Shown here: positions 44,521 to 53,090 of the stretch, in pieces
Position numbering within the stretch: the first letter of the stretch is position 1
Layout: every line of letters starts with the position of its first letter
Source of the DNA: an uncultured Collinsella sp.
Lineage (GTDB): Bacteria; Actinomycetota; Coriobacteriia; Coriobacteriales; Coriobacteriaceae
Direction of reading: 5' to 3'
Length of the DNA: 64,000 nt
NCBI GenBank assembly: GCA_958352845.1
Contig: CATWQC010000002.1
Coordinates: 1-64,000, forward strand
The notes under the pieces: model-generated
Databases searched by the model: none
What the model was told of the DNA's origin: nothing
The model's input: the letters and a program-made list of their open reading frames with translations, nothing else
Translations under genes and position numbers: made by a program

Positions 44521-44547
44521 GCAAGGGGGACGGGTTCGTTTGCACCA
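44517..44547. repeat. REP-like hairpin (GGTGCAA family), copy A
   Basis: TGGTGCAA and TTGCACCA enclose GGGGGACGGGTTCGT. It aligns with the hairpin at 50405-50437 read on the other strand. It follows the typA terminator directly. Confidence 0.6.
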
Positions 44548-44880
44548 CGGCTGGGGCGACTATCCCTCCGATCGGCTTTCCAGCCAAAGTAAAGTTGTTT
44601 AAACATATACATAATTCCACTGAATATAGTCGGTATGATGCAAAACTGTTAACAGGTAAATATCAACTGGTATTAAATTAAAAGACATCTTGACCTGCGG
44701 TTTACATGACTGGTATCTATATTATATTTTATGCATTGTGGCATAGACGAACCGTCTTAGAAGGTGTTCCCCAATGGGTTCTTGCAATGCGCTAGGTAGG
44801 TTCTCGTTGATGGTGAGGCTTGTGTTCGATCCGACGATTCGCCGTATTCCACACTGTGTTGTAGGAATTAAGGGACAACT
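44548..44880. other. A+T-rich leader region before the pilin operon
   Basis: No gene found. A palindrome CTGTTAACAG lies at 44646-44655. A possible promoter is TTGACC (44690-44695), 18 bases, TATCTA (44714-44719), which would leave a 5' leader of about 155 bases. AAGGGACAACT just before the ATG is the ribosome-binding site. The region is much richer in A+T than the coding flanks. Confidence 0.5.
44690..44719 (+). promoter_or_regulatory. Possible promoter of the pilin operon
   Basis: TTGACC and TATCTA separated by 18 bases within an A+T-rich stretch. Confidence 0.35.
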
Positions 44881-47800
44881 ATGAACGCACACCGCTCACG
44901 GTCGCTGGGTATGGCGACCCTGGTCTTCATTTTAATTAGCCTCACCGCCGCAGTTTTTCACGGTGCAGCCCCCGTGCGCGCCGAGGATGTGAGCGCACCA
45001 ACGCCGATTGTGATTGATGAGAATACGGCGACGGTTGATGTCAAGCTGTATAAAGATGGCAGTCGTACAGAGCTTTTGGGCAATGACGCCGTGACTTCAG
45101 TTTCGACCCTCTACGGAACCTTCTCGGCGAGCTTTCTGACTGGCAAGGCACCTACGCCTAAGAACTATGTCGCCGTCTATAAGTTCCCTGACACTATTGA
45201 CGTAGATAACAATGATGGCGGCGAATTTAGGGATGGGCCTGGTGCTGACGCTGCAATAGCTGGTACATGGAAGATTGAAGACAATAAGGTTGTCTTTACG
45301 TTTGACAAGGGCTGGCTTGAACGGAACCCTGCGAACATTCATGTCGCGGCAGACTTCTCGTTCCAGCTTAAAAACAAAGATGTCGGTTCTGGTGGGAACG
45401 AATCTGTCGTGTTCCCTGGCACGGGAACGATCAATATCCCCACCAAGGACGGCAAAGTCACGGGGACTAAGTTGGGGACCTTCTCCCAGGGAGCAGATGG
45501 CGTGGCCAAGGTTACCTGGACCGTTACACTCACCGTCGAGTCGTATGCCACGAAAGTTAGCTTCACTGATACACTGGGCGACAACTTCTACTTTGTGAAA
45601 GGCAGCTTCGCGCTCGACGGCACGAAGCTCGAACCCCAGCCGAAGATCGACGGCCAAGTCGCGACCCTCGACAGCCTGGGCAACCTTTCCTGGGGCGACC
45701 ACACGATCACATACGAGACGGAGCTGAAGAGCGACGTCACCGCGATCAATCGCGAGTTCCTCAACGCTGAGAATACGGCAAAGTGGGATTGGGCTGGCTC
45801 AAGCGATGGCGATAACAAAGAAGCTACGGCTAATCCTGTTAAGTTCCGCTACGACATGATCAGCAAGTCCAGCGGATCGGGCACGCCGTCTGACATCAAG
45901 TGGACGGTCAAGCTCAACCAAGGTGAGCTCAAGGCGAACATGAGCGGCTATGTGTTCACTGACACGCTTGACAATAAGCAAACGTATAAGGGGAGCTACG
46001 CGGTATATAAAGGCGACTCTAGTTCGGTTCTTTATACCGACGTGATCGACCCGTCGAAGAACTCCTTTAGCTTCCAGTTTCCGGCCAACCTTGCCGACAA
46101 ATACGCCACTTATCGCATTGAATATCACACCATGATGAACGACGCGAATTCGTACGAAACAGTGAGCAATGAGGCGAAGATTGAGCATGAGGGCGGTGTA
46201 TCAGGCAACAGCGGCAATACGTTTACGCCGCAGCTTGTTGGTAACTCTTTTGTTGTCAAGAGCAAAGAGGATTCGAGCACTGCCGCCACGGATGGGATGG
46301 TAACCTGGAAGCTAGTCGTTGACCTGGGTTCTATCGTGAACGCGTACAATCCGAAAAGCGTTACCGTGTACGACACATTTCAGAGCGCTTTGAATCAGAC
46401 GCTCGGTCCTGTTCCCGAAAGCTACTCCATCAAGATCGGAGATAAGGAGCTGAAAAAGGGTCGAGACTGGGGTTTCTGGGACAGGTACGATAGCTCTTCG
46501 GTTGGCACCAAAAAGAACATCAACCTCGACATATACACCAATAGCGATAAAGTAAAGGAAGCGCTTGAGCAGTCACGGTATGCGGAGATTACCTATAAAA
46601 CGAAGACCGACGCTCTGCCGGGTTGGTATTCGAATTTCGCCGCCGTTGGAGTCCAAGGTTGGAAGTCTTCCCTTACCGATGTAGTCACCTATGTCGTCAA
46701 CAACGAGGCGCCTTGCCCTGCTGTGGAAAAGCCCACCTCGAAAGCTGTTGCAAAATGGGATGAGGACTTCGACTGGAACATGGTCGACCGCTCGAATGAA
46801 AAGGGCGCTTGGGTTATCAGCTGGACGATCTATGCGAACCGCGCCTCTACGGTGGGCGGGGGTTGCTATGGCGCCGCCAAGCTCGGCGGCAATCCGCTTA
46901 ATATCGTTGATACCCTTCCCGCTGGCATGAGCTATGTGCCTGGTTCCGCCAAATACTTGTTGTATCAGAACCCGCACACGCCTCCGGCGGCGAACAATTA
47001 CGGACGTGGCGATGAAGTAACTATGCTCCCGCAAGGTTTTCCGAATGGCAAGGACCTTGTGGGCGACCAGGTGAAGTCCGACGCTTCGGCAAATGCTGTC
47101 ACCTTTTCCATTCCCACGACGGAACTCGGCGACTACGCCGGTTACGCCAAGCTTACGTATCAGACGGCGGTCAAGCGCGGTGAACTCGATACCTCCACGA
47201 ACGAGGTGAAGTTCACCAATTCTGCGCGCGCCGAGTCGGGAAGCAAGAAATTCGACTCTGGCAGTGGTGCTGCCACCATTAAGAACAACGTTATCAAGAA
47301 GACCGGCGAACAGGTCGACAATAGTAATCGCATCAAGTACACCATTTTCGTTAACGAGTCAGCTGTCGATCTTAAGAGTGGCACTGGTGTCCTCGAGCTG
47401 GTCGATACCATGGATGCCAAGTGCACGTTGGCGCCGTCGACGCTTAAGGTCTATGAGCGCGTGAACGACGATTGGTCTGAGCTGGTCGATAAGGATTATT
47501 CGTCAAAGATGGAGCAGGTCAACAATGAATCTGGCTCATGTACGAGATTGACACTTAACGTGCCCGATGAGAAATACCTCAAGGTCGAGTACGAGGTCAT
47601 CCCGAGCGGAAATCCTGGCAACAAGGTTTCTCTTTCCAATACCGCCATGCTTACGGGTGTGAAGGACGGTTCTGCGACTGATGATCAAACATGGGAAATT
47701 AAAAAAGCTTCTGCCAGCGCAGGTGGCAACGGCTACGGCATCACGATGACCAAGTTCGACGCAGGGCAGGTTGGCGCAACGCTCGCGGACGCCGAGTTCA

Positions 47801-48609
47801 CGCTCTACGGAGTGGATATAGACCAGGCTTCGGGGGCGAGCACCAAAACATTGTTCGCCACCGCAAAGACCGACGCCAACGGCAAGATTTCATTCGGAAC
47901 GAGTGCCCAGAGGATGAACAATTGCGTGCTCTACCAGCTCGTGGAGACGAAGGCGCCAGTTGGCTATGACGTGGCCGCGCCCACCTGGATTATGCTCAAG
48001 GGCGATGCGAGCGACGATGAGTATCAGGCTGCACTCGATAAGGCAGCATCCATAGTCGAAAACGCGGAGATTATCGGCGATGCCAAGAAGGACGAGATCT
48101 GGGTCTACGACAATCGTTTGACGGGATCAGCGGTTATCCAGGCAAAGAAAAGACTTGAAGGCGGAGCCTTCAAGGAAGGTCAGTTCTCGTTCGAGCTCAA
48201 GGACGGTAACGGCAAGGTCCTCCAGACGGCGGCTAACAACGCTGACGGAAACATCACCTTTGATGTCAAGTACACCAAGGCCGGCACCTATACTTACACC
48301 ATCTCCGAGGTCGAGCCTGAGGGTGCTGTCGGCCATGTTAAAGACCACATCGCCTATGACACGACCCCGCGCAACGTCACGGTTGAGGTAACTAATGGCA
48401 CGGGCCAGCTTAACGCCGTAGTAACCTATGGCGATGGCTCTCAGGATCCACCAACCTTTACCAACAAGTACTCGACCACGCTGCCTGAGGCGGGCGGGGC
48501 TGGCTTGACTATGACGTATCTTGCTGGCGCTTCGATGCTGTGTTTTGCCGCGACGTGGATGCATGCTCGCCGCCATCGTGATCTTGATCGGAGTGGTCGT
48601 CGTGAGTAA
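44881..48609 (+). CDS. Large cell-wall-anchored ancillary or tip pilin
   Basis: 1242 residues. A signal peptide (about 1-35, ending VRAEDV), several beta-sandwich domains of adhesin type with repeated VxWTVxL and IxYxTxL strands, a SpaA/Cna-B-like domain (ETKAPVGYDVAAPTW near 1020), a FctA-type pilin isopeptide domain (about 1080-1200: KKRLEGGAFKEGQFSFEL and TYTISEVEPEG), then the sorting motif LPEAG at 1201, a hydrophobic stretch and a basic tail. It is the first gene of a pair with the backbone pilin, whose start overlaps its stop. G+C is lower than in most neighbours. Confidence 0.88.
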   Translation: MNAHRSRSLGMATLVFILISLTAAVFHGAAPVRAEDVSAPTPIVIDENTATVDVKLYKDGSRTELLGNDAVTSVSTLYGTFSASFLTGKAPTPKNYVAVYKFPDTIDVDNNDGGEFRDGPGADAAIAGTWKIEDNKVVFTFDKGWLERNPANIHVAADFSFQLKNKDVGSGGNESVVFPGTGTINIPTKDGKVTGTKLGTFSQGADGVAKVTWTVTLTVESYATKVSFTDTLGDNFYFVKGSFALDGTKLEPQPKIDGQVATLDSLGNLSWGDHTITYETELKSDVTAINREFLNAENTAKWDWAGSSDGDNKEATANPVKFRYDMISKSSGSGTPSDIKWTVKLNQGELKANMSGYVFTDTLDNKQTYKGSYAVYKGDSSSVLYTDVIDPSKNSFSFQFPANLADKYATYRIEYHTMMNDANSYETVSNEAKIEHEGGVSGNSGNTFTPQLVGNSFVVKSKEDSSTAATDGMVTWKLVVDLGSIVNAYNPKSVTVYDTFQSALNQTLGPVPESYSIKIGDKELKKGRDWGFWDRYDSSSVGTKKNINLDIYTNSDKVKEALEQSRYAEITYKTKTDALPGWYSNFAAVGVQGWKSSLTDVVTYVVNNEAPCPAVEKPTSKAVAKWDEDFDWNMVDRSNEKGAWVISWTIYANRASTVGGGCYGAAKLGGNPLNIVDTLPAGMSYVPGSAKYLLYQNPHTPPAANNYGRGDEVTMLPQGFPNGKDLVGDQVKSDASANAVTFSIPTTELGDYAGYAKLTYQTAVKRGELDTSTNEVKFTNSARAESGSKKFDSGSGAATIKNNVIKKTGEQVDNSNRIKYTIFVNESAVDLKSGTGVLELVDTMDAKCTLAPSTLKVYERVNDDWSELVDKDYSSKMEQVNNESGSCTRLTLNVPDEKYLKVEYEVIPSGNPGNKVSLSNTAMLTGVKDGSATDDQTWEIKKASASAGGNGYGITMTKFDAGQVGATLADAEFTLYGVDIDQASGASTKTLFATAKTDANGKISFGTSAQRMNNCVLYQLVETKAPVGYDVAAPTWIMLKGDASDDEYQAALDKAASIVENAEIIGDAKKDEIWVYDNRLTGSAVIQAKKRLEGGAFKEGQFSFELKDGNGKVLQTAANNADGNITFDVKYTKAGTYTYTISEVEPEGAVGHVKDHIAYDTTPRNVTVEVTNGTGQLNAVVTYGDGSQDPPTFTNKYSTTLPEAGGAGLTMTYLAGASMLCFAATWMHARRHRDLDRSGRRE

Positions 48610-50254
48610 AGTGCTCCGTCATATGTTGGCCGTCGTGGTGATGTCCATGGCCGTCGTCTTCGCTTTTGCGATCGCCCCTGGAACGGCCCGTGCTGCCGAC
48701 ACCGGAGCCATTACGGTGGACGGCACGGTCGCGACACGTTACGACGCGTACCAGCTCTTTTCGGCGACCGTTGTCGACGATGCCGATGCCGACCAAAAGG
48801 TCGCAACTGATGTAGTGTGGGCGAATGACACGGTTCGCCAAGCTGCCCTTCCCGTGCTTCATGATGCAGGGCTTGATAACTCGGCATCGACGGCGCAAGA
48901 GGCTGCCGAATGGATGGATGCCGACGGACACATGACGACCGCGCTGACGGCAAAGCTCGCTCGTTCCCTCCAGAGCTCTGGCGCCGAGTCCGTGGCCCTT
49001 AGCGCGGGCAGGGCGGCCGAGCTGCCCTGCGGCTACTGGCTCATCGTCGCCGACGACGACGCCATCGCCCAGGGCGAGGCCGGCACCGCGCCGATCATGG
49101 CCCTGGTCGGCGGCGGCGCCGTCACCGTCAAGCCCAAGGCGGCGACCCCCAAGGTGTCCAAGCACGTGCTGGAGGACGGCACCGCCGCCTGGCAGAAGGC
49201 CGCCGACGCCACGGTCGTCGACGACCTGTACTGGCGCCTCTCTGCCACGGTCCCGGCGGGCCTTGCCGCCTACGACACCTATACGGTGCGGTTCGTCGAC
49301 ACCATGAGCGCGGGGCTCGACCCCTCCAAGGTGGCCGCGAGCATGCGCGTGTACGTGGCGGCGGGCGCGGACGGCGGCTTCGACGCCGTTTCGACCGGTA
49401 AGGACGGCCGCGCCGGCACCGAGCCCGCGAAGGGCTGGACCGACATTACGGCCCAGTGCGCCACCAAGGTAGCGGCCGACGGCAAGACCTTCACCGTGCG
49501 CACCGGCGACCTGGTCGCCGCGCTCGGCGGGGCCGACGCCTTCACCGCGGGCGCCCGCGTGGTCGCCGTGTACAACGCGCCGCTCAACAGCGCATGCAGC
49601 CACGGCATCGCGAAGGGCAACCCCAACGAGGTCTACCTGCGCTACCCGCGCTCTCCCTTTGCCGACCAGTCCGGCGACGCCGGCTTCACCCGCACGCCGA
49701 GCGATGACGCGTGCGCCTACACCTGGGGACTCAGTCTGATCAAGCGCTCAAGCTCGGACGATAAGCCGCTTGCGGGCGCCAAACTGCGCATCATCGACGA
49801 CCGTGGGCGCATTCTAACGACTGACGGCTCGTGGTCGACGGATGCCGACGCGTGCGTCACCGCAGGCGCGGATGGCCATGTGGAATTGAGCGGTGTGGAC
49901 GCGGGTCTCTACACCGTCGAAGAGGTCGCGGCTCCCAAGGGATACACCGCCTTTGAGGGCAAACGAACGGTAACGGTTGCGTCCGAGGGTCTGGACGTTA
50001 AGCAGGTAGCAGCCGCGAAGCCCAAGGTGACCGTGTCGGCCGAAAGCCCTCTGCGGGTTGATACCGCCGATGCCGGGACGGGTTCGATCGAGCTGTCGGT
50101 GCTCAACACCCCAAGCAAAGAAGCAAGTCGAGGCTTTATGCCCTCGACGGGAGATAGAACGTTGGTACTGGTGGCGGTTTTGGCTGCCATCGGAGTGGCG
50201 GCTATTGTTGTCGCGCTCGTCATCAAGCGGGGAGCAGGTCGCGGTGAAAAATGA
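48602..50254 (+). CDS. Major (backbone) pilin, FimA/SpaA type
   Basis: 550 residues from GTG 48602, eight bases after GGAG and inside the end of the upstream gene. Signal peptide (about 1-33, ending ARAAD), FimA-like N-terminal domain (YDAYQLFSAT), a pilin motif VTVKPK with candidate linking lysines K177/K179, a Cna-B domain with E-box YTVEEVAAPKGY, and a sorting signal MPSTG at 513. The Met in place of Leu is a variant of LPxTG. Backbone subunits would be polymerised by a class C sortase, which is not in this window. The segment 49017-49720 is strikingly richer in G+C at third positions than either end. Confidence 0.88.
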   Translation: MSKVLRHMLAVVVMSMAVVFAFAIAPGTARAADTGAITVDGTVATRYDAYQLFSATVVDDADADQKVATDVVWANDTVRQAALPVLHDAGLDNSASTAQEAAEWMDADGHMTTALTAKLARSLQSSGAESVALSAGRAAELPCGYWLIVADDDAIAQGEAGTAPIMALVGGGAVTVKPKAATPKVSKHVLEDGTAAWQKAADATVVDDLYWRLSATVPAGLAAYDTYTVRFVDTMSAGLDPSKVAASMRVYVAAGADGGFDAVSTGKDGRAGTEPAKGWTDITAQCATKVAADGKTFTVRTGDLVAALGGADAFTAGARVVAVYNAPLNSACSHGIAKGNPNEVYLRYPRSPFADQSGDAGFTRTPSDDACAYTWGLSLIKRSSSDDKPLAGAKLRIIDDRGRILTTDGSWSTDADACVTAGADGHVELSGVDAGLYTVEEVAAPKGYTAFEGKRTVTVASEGLDVKQVAAAKPKVTVSAESPLRVDTADAGTGSIELSVLNTPSKEASRGFMPSTGDRTLVLVAVLAAIGVAAIVVALVIKRGAGRGEK

Positions 50255-50356
50255 TTGTCCCCTGCTCGGTGGCGTACTGCCTCCGTAGCGAGTGATGCGC
50301 AGGCCTACCGACCTGATGGTCATTGGTTTTGAAAAAGTTACTAGAGAACCCTCCAA

Positions 50357-50397
50357 GAAAAGCGGGGCACCCGGTCGATATGACCGAGTGCCCCGCC
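50357..50397 (-). terminator. Terminator of the polymer-forming protein gene (possibly bidirectional)
   Basis: GCGGGGCACYCGGTC-type 15-bp stem with one mismatch (50362-50376 with 50382-50396) around GATAT; reading leftward TTTTCTTGG follows. It also lies downstream of the pilin operon. Confidence 0.75.
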
Positions 50398-50404
50398 TCG
50401 TTTG

Positions 50405-50437
50405 TTGGTGCAAAGTAACCTGACCCCTTTGCACCAA
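50405..50437. repeat. REP-like hairpin (GGTGCAA family), copy B
   Basis: Perfect 11-bp arms TTGGTGCAAAG and CTTTGCACCAA around TAACCTGACCC. Confidence 0.7.
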
Positions 50438-50462
50438 CACAAAGGTGCCTGTCCCCTTTGTG
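50438..50462. repeat. REP-like hairpin (GGTGCAA family), copy C
   Basis: Arms CACAAAGG and CCTTTGTG around TGCCTGTCC, abutting copy B. The shared core on the other strand is CAAAGGGGWCAGG. Confidence 0.65.
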
Positions 50463-50473
50463 GCGGTTGGTGG

Positions 50474-51619
50474 CTAAGCGGTGGGGAGTCCTGGCGTGTT
50501 AGCCGGCTGCTGCGGCTTGAGGCGGGCGTTTCGCCAGATGATCTGGATAACGTAGCCGAGCATAAAGACAAAGGCCACGCCGCTGATGAAGTCACCTACG
50601 AGGGGAAGCCCCGTGAGGGCGCCTGCGATTATGCCGCCCACGGCTGCCATGGCGTAGCGGTTCTGGTTGTGTCCGACCATGCGGGCGAGCGCGCACCCCG
50701 AAAAGGCACTCGACACCAATGCGATGCCGATAACGCCGCACAAGAGGGTTCCAGCAAGCGACAGACCAGCGATAGAGATAATCAGCAGTAGGACGGCGGG
50801 GGCGATAGCAATCGTGCCCAGAAGACCGCTCACCCACAGGGGCATGGGGCGCTGGTGGAGCATGCCGGCGGCGCCGGCGGTCGCGCGCGGAAAGACGAGC
50901 TCGAGCAGCAGAGCGACAAAGCAGGTCGAGAGTGCCGCGGCGACGATACCGCCGATGACATCGTTAACGGTGGAAGTATCCTCGTTCTCGGTGCGGTCGA
51001 TCTTGAGTGCGCCGACCTCGGCTCCCGCGGCGCGCTCGGGGTCCTCGGAGACGTGCGCGTTCACGGTGCCGGCGATGTGGGCGTTCTTGCCCAGGATGAG
51101 CTTGTCGGCCCAAACCTCGACATCGCCATCGACGGTGCCGTCGATGGTTACCGTATCGCCCGCGAGCGCTGCCGACTTGGTGGAGCCTCGCAAGGCAACC
51201 GTCTCGCCTATCGCGTAGAAACAGTTAGCGGTGCTGTCGGAATTGAGAACGACATGCTGGCCAGCAACGGTCACGCTGCCATCAACCGTGGTCTTGGCAA
51301 TGTCGATGGTGCGTGCCGCCAGACGGACGGCGCCGCCCACTGTGCAGTCGCGAATTGAGAGGGTATCGCCCGCGGCGATGATATCGCGGTCGATGGACGT
51401 ATCGTCCAAGTTGAGGGCCTGACCTGCCCAGTACAGGTCACCTTCGACGCCGGACGGATTGGCGTCATTGTCGGTCGCAAGTACGTTGCCTGCGGTGTCC
51501 GTGCCGGCGAACGACGCCGTGGGAAGCGCGGTGATCGCCAGCGCGATGAGCGCGAATGCCATAAGCAGGCAGCGACGCATCTTGTGTGACGTCGCCGTCG
51601 CGGTTTGATTGAAAGCCAT
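50474..51619 (-). CDS. Exported polymer-forming (bactofilin-like) repeat protein with C-terminal membrane helices
   Basis: 381 residues. A signal peptide (about 1-38, TASFAGTD), a right-handed beta-helix-like stretch (about 55-190) with regular hydrophobic repeats (DCTVGGAVRLAARTIDIAKTTVDG and so on) as in bactofilin-type polymer-forming domains, then four hydrophobic helices in about 220-365 and a short Pro-rich tail. The combination suggests a membrane-anchored extracytoplasmic scaffold. Function unknown. AAAAGG precedes the start. Confidence 0.75.
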   Translation of the reverse strand: MAFNQTATATSHKMRRCLLMAFALIALAITALPTASFAGTDTAGNVLATDNDANPSGVEGDLYWAGQALNLDDTSIDRDIIAAGDTLSIRDCTVGGAVRLAARTIDIAKTTVDGSVTVAGQHVVLNSDSTANCFYAIGETVALRGSTKSAALAGDTVTIDGTVDGDVEVWADKLILGKNAHIAGTVNAHVSEDPERAAGAEVGALKIDRTENEDTSTVNDVIGGIVAAALSTCFVALLLELVFPRATAGAAGMLHQRPMPLWVSGLLGTIAIAPAVLLLIISIAGLSLAGTLLCGVIGIALVSSAFSGCALARMVGHNQNRYAMAAVGGIIAGALTGLPLVGDFISGVAFVFMLGYVIQIIWRNARLKPQQPANTPGLPTA

Positions 51620-51632
51620 GGTTGATCCTTTT

Positions 51633-51657
51633 GTTAGGTGTTCGGCATATACCTAAC
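51633..51657. other. Inverted repeat just upstream of the polymer-forming protein gene
   Basis: GTTAGGT and ACCTAAC flank GTTCGGCAT plus AT; possible operator or mRNA 5' hairpin. The arms resemble half of the TTAGGTACCTAA palindrome. Confidence 0.45.
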
Positions 51658-51726
51658 AGGGTACCCAACGCGCGAGCGCTCTAAAAGAACCTCTCGGTTG
51701 CATTTCGAAGGGTCGTGCCGGGCTGC

Positions 51727-52416
51727 CTACTTTTTACGGTGCAAAAAGCGCGCGATGTCTTCTTCGGTGGGGCTTTTGATGTCAAAGCGCAGCGAGAGCC
51801 AGCGCAGACCCATGGTCACGACAACGCATACGACCAGCGCGGCGACATTGCTCATGATGCCGCTCATAACGAGACACACATAGCTTGTCGATCCGGCGAT
51901 GGCGGCGATGGCATAAAAATTAGTACGTTGGAAAATGCCCGGAACCACGCCCATAAAGCCGTCGCGCAACATGCCGCCGCCCACCGCGGTGAAAAAGCCC
52001 ATCATGATGCATACCGCCGGCGCAAAGCCGTAGACCAGCGCCTTGTCTGCGCCGGTTGCCGCATAGATGCCGACCGAGATGATGTCGAGCAGGGGAATGA
52101 GTTTTTCGGGTTTGTCGACGATTGCCGGGAAAATATAGATGATGGCTGCCGTGGCAATGGAAAGCGGCAGCGCCATCGGCTGGTTGAGGATGTAGACGTT
52201 GCCTACCTGCAGCGTCATATCGCGCAAAAGGCCGCCGCCCAGGCCGCAAACCACCGCGAGCGCAACTGCACCCACCAGGTCGAGTTTGTGCTCGCGCGCA
52301 ACCAGCACACCCGAGATCGATGCCGCGACAACAGCGAACATCTCGAGCCAAAACGGGATGGCGACCATGGCATCCGAGGCATGTGAGGTAATGGTTATGG
52401 CAGCGACGACGGGCAA
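51727..52416 (-). CDS. TRIC/UPF0126-family cation channel
   Basis: 229 residues from a TTG with AAAGGA seven bases upstream. Seven hydrophobic helices in two repeats carry the glycine-rich motifs GGGLLRD and GGGMLRDGFMGVVPGIF that line the pore of prokaryotic TRIC proteins. It would form a trimeric channel for monovalent cations. A cluster of GTACAT motifs lies just upstream. Confidence 0.88.
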   Translation of the reverse strand: MPVVAAITITSHASDAMVAIPFWLEMFAVVAASISGVLVAREHKLDLVGAVALAVVCGLGGGLLRDMTLQVGNVYILNQPMALPLSIATAAIIYIFPAIVDKPEKLIPLLDIISVGIYAATGADKALVYGFAPAVCIMMGFFTAVGGGMLRDGFMGVVPGIFQRTNFYAIAAIAGSTSYVCLVMSGIMSNVAALVVCVVVTMGLRWLSLRFDIKSPTEEDIARFLHRKK

Positions 52417-52450
52417 GATGGGGTCCTTTGGATCGTGGGTTTAGACAATG

Positions 52451-52600
52451 CCCGTACATAGTACATGGTTGTCGGGCGTGGCGACCCTATTGCTCGGTAA
52501 ACGGTCGGGGCCGGGTGGGGGCGTAGGTACATAACATGTACATCAGCCTCCAAAGATGTCGAAAAATGTCGGTTTTGGAGGGTGACGTACATGTTTGGGG
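52451..52600. promoter_or_regulatory. GTACAT motif cluster and long inverted repeat upstream of the channel gene
   Basis: GTACAT occurs at 52454-52459, 52461-52466 and 52587-52592, and the perfect palindrome GTACATAACATGTAC is at 52527-52541. In addition 52533-52554 forms a 22-bp inverted repeat (two mismatches) with 52574-52595. The region looks like a multi-site operator or a structured element. It holds no convincing gene. Confidence 0.5.
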
Positions 52601-52639
52601 ATCCGGGTTGATGCTGAACGCGATGGGGGCGTGGTCGAA

Positions 52640-52781
52640 TAGGAGGGATATCCAAATTTTGAGCTCCGCTCAAAATTTATCCGGTCGGCTTGCGCCGACC
52701 GCGCTGCGCTAAAAACGCGCCACGGGCGCGTTTTCTTTACGCTCCGCGCCCTGGCGGGTTCGAATCCCTCCTCCTCCGCCG
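52640..52781. repeat. tRNA-linked hairpin-array element, Ser locus
   Basis: A trace of a tRNA-Ser 3' end (GGAGGGAT at 52642-52649), hairpin AAATTTTGAGC/GCTCAAAATTT (52654-52678), hairpin GGTCGGC/GCCGACC (52683-52700), hairpin AAAACGCGCC/GGCGCGTTTT (52712-52734), then TACGCTCCGCGCCCTGGCGG into GTTCGAATCCCTCCTCCTCC, an inverted copy of the 3' end of the tRNA-Ser at 52845-52935. Confidence 0.75.
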
Positions 52782-52804
52782 TATTTGCTTGTTAGGGACT
52801 CAAA

Positions 52805-52833
52805 ACAAAAAAGCTCCCATTCCCGGGAGCTTT
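52805..52833 (-). terminator. Terminator of the tRNA-Ser pair
   Basis: Reading leftward AAAGCTCCC pairs with GGGAGCTTT and is followed by more Ts. Confidence 0.85.
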
Positions 52834-52844
52834 CTCAACCAAAA

Positions 52845-52935
52845 TGGCGGAGGAGGAGGGATTCGAACCCTCGTGACCTTATACAGGCCAAACGGTTTTC
52901 GAGACCGCCGCATTCAACCACTCTGCCACCCCTCC
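52845..52935 (-). tRNA. tRNA-Ser (anticodon CGA)
   Basis: 91 nt including CCA: acceptor GGAGGGG/CTCCTCC, long variable arm as in class II tRNAs, anticodon loop CTCGAAA (CGA), T-loop GGTTCGAATCC. Discriminator G. Decodes TCG. Second of two serine tRNAs in one leftward unit. Confidence 0.95.
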
Positions 52936-52983
52936 GCGTGGGGTAAAAACAAAGCAGGCTCGAAGGCCTGCTTTGGAATTAAC

Positions 52984-53074
52984 TGGCGGAGAGTCAGGGA
53001 TTTGAACCCTGGAGACGCTTTTGACGCCTACACGATTTCCAATCGTGCTCCTTCGGCCACTCGGACAACTCTCC
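52984..53074 (-). tRNA. tRNA-Ser (anticodon GGA)
   Basis: 91 nt including CCA: acceptor GGAGAGT/ACTCTCC, variable arm, anticodon loop TTGGAAA (GGA), T-loop GGTTCAAATCC. Discriminator G. Decodes TCC and TCT. First of the leftward pair, 48 bases from tRNA-Ser(CGA). Confidence 0.95.
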
Positions 53075-53090
53075 GTTAAATGCGAAAGTC

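Noticed and set aside
52690..53079. 129-residue rightward open frame across two tRNA-Ser genes
   Set aside because: It is the antisense of the tRNAs and the repeat element.
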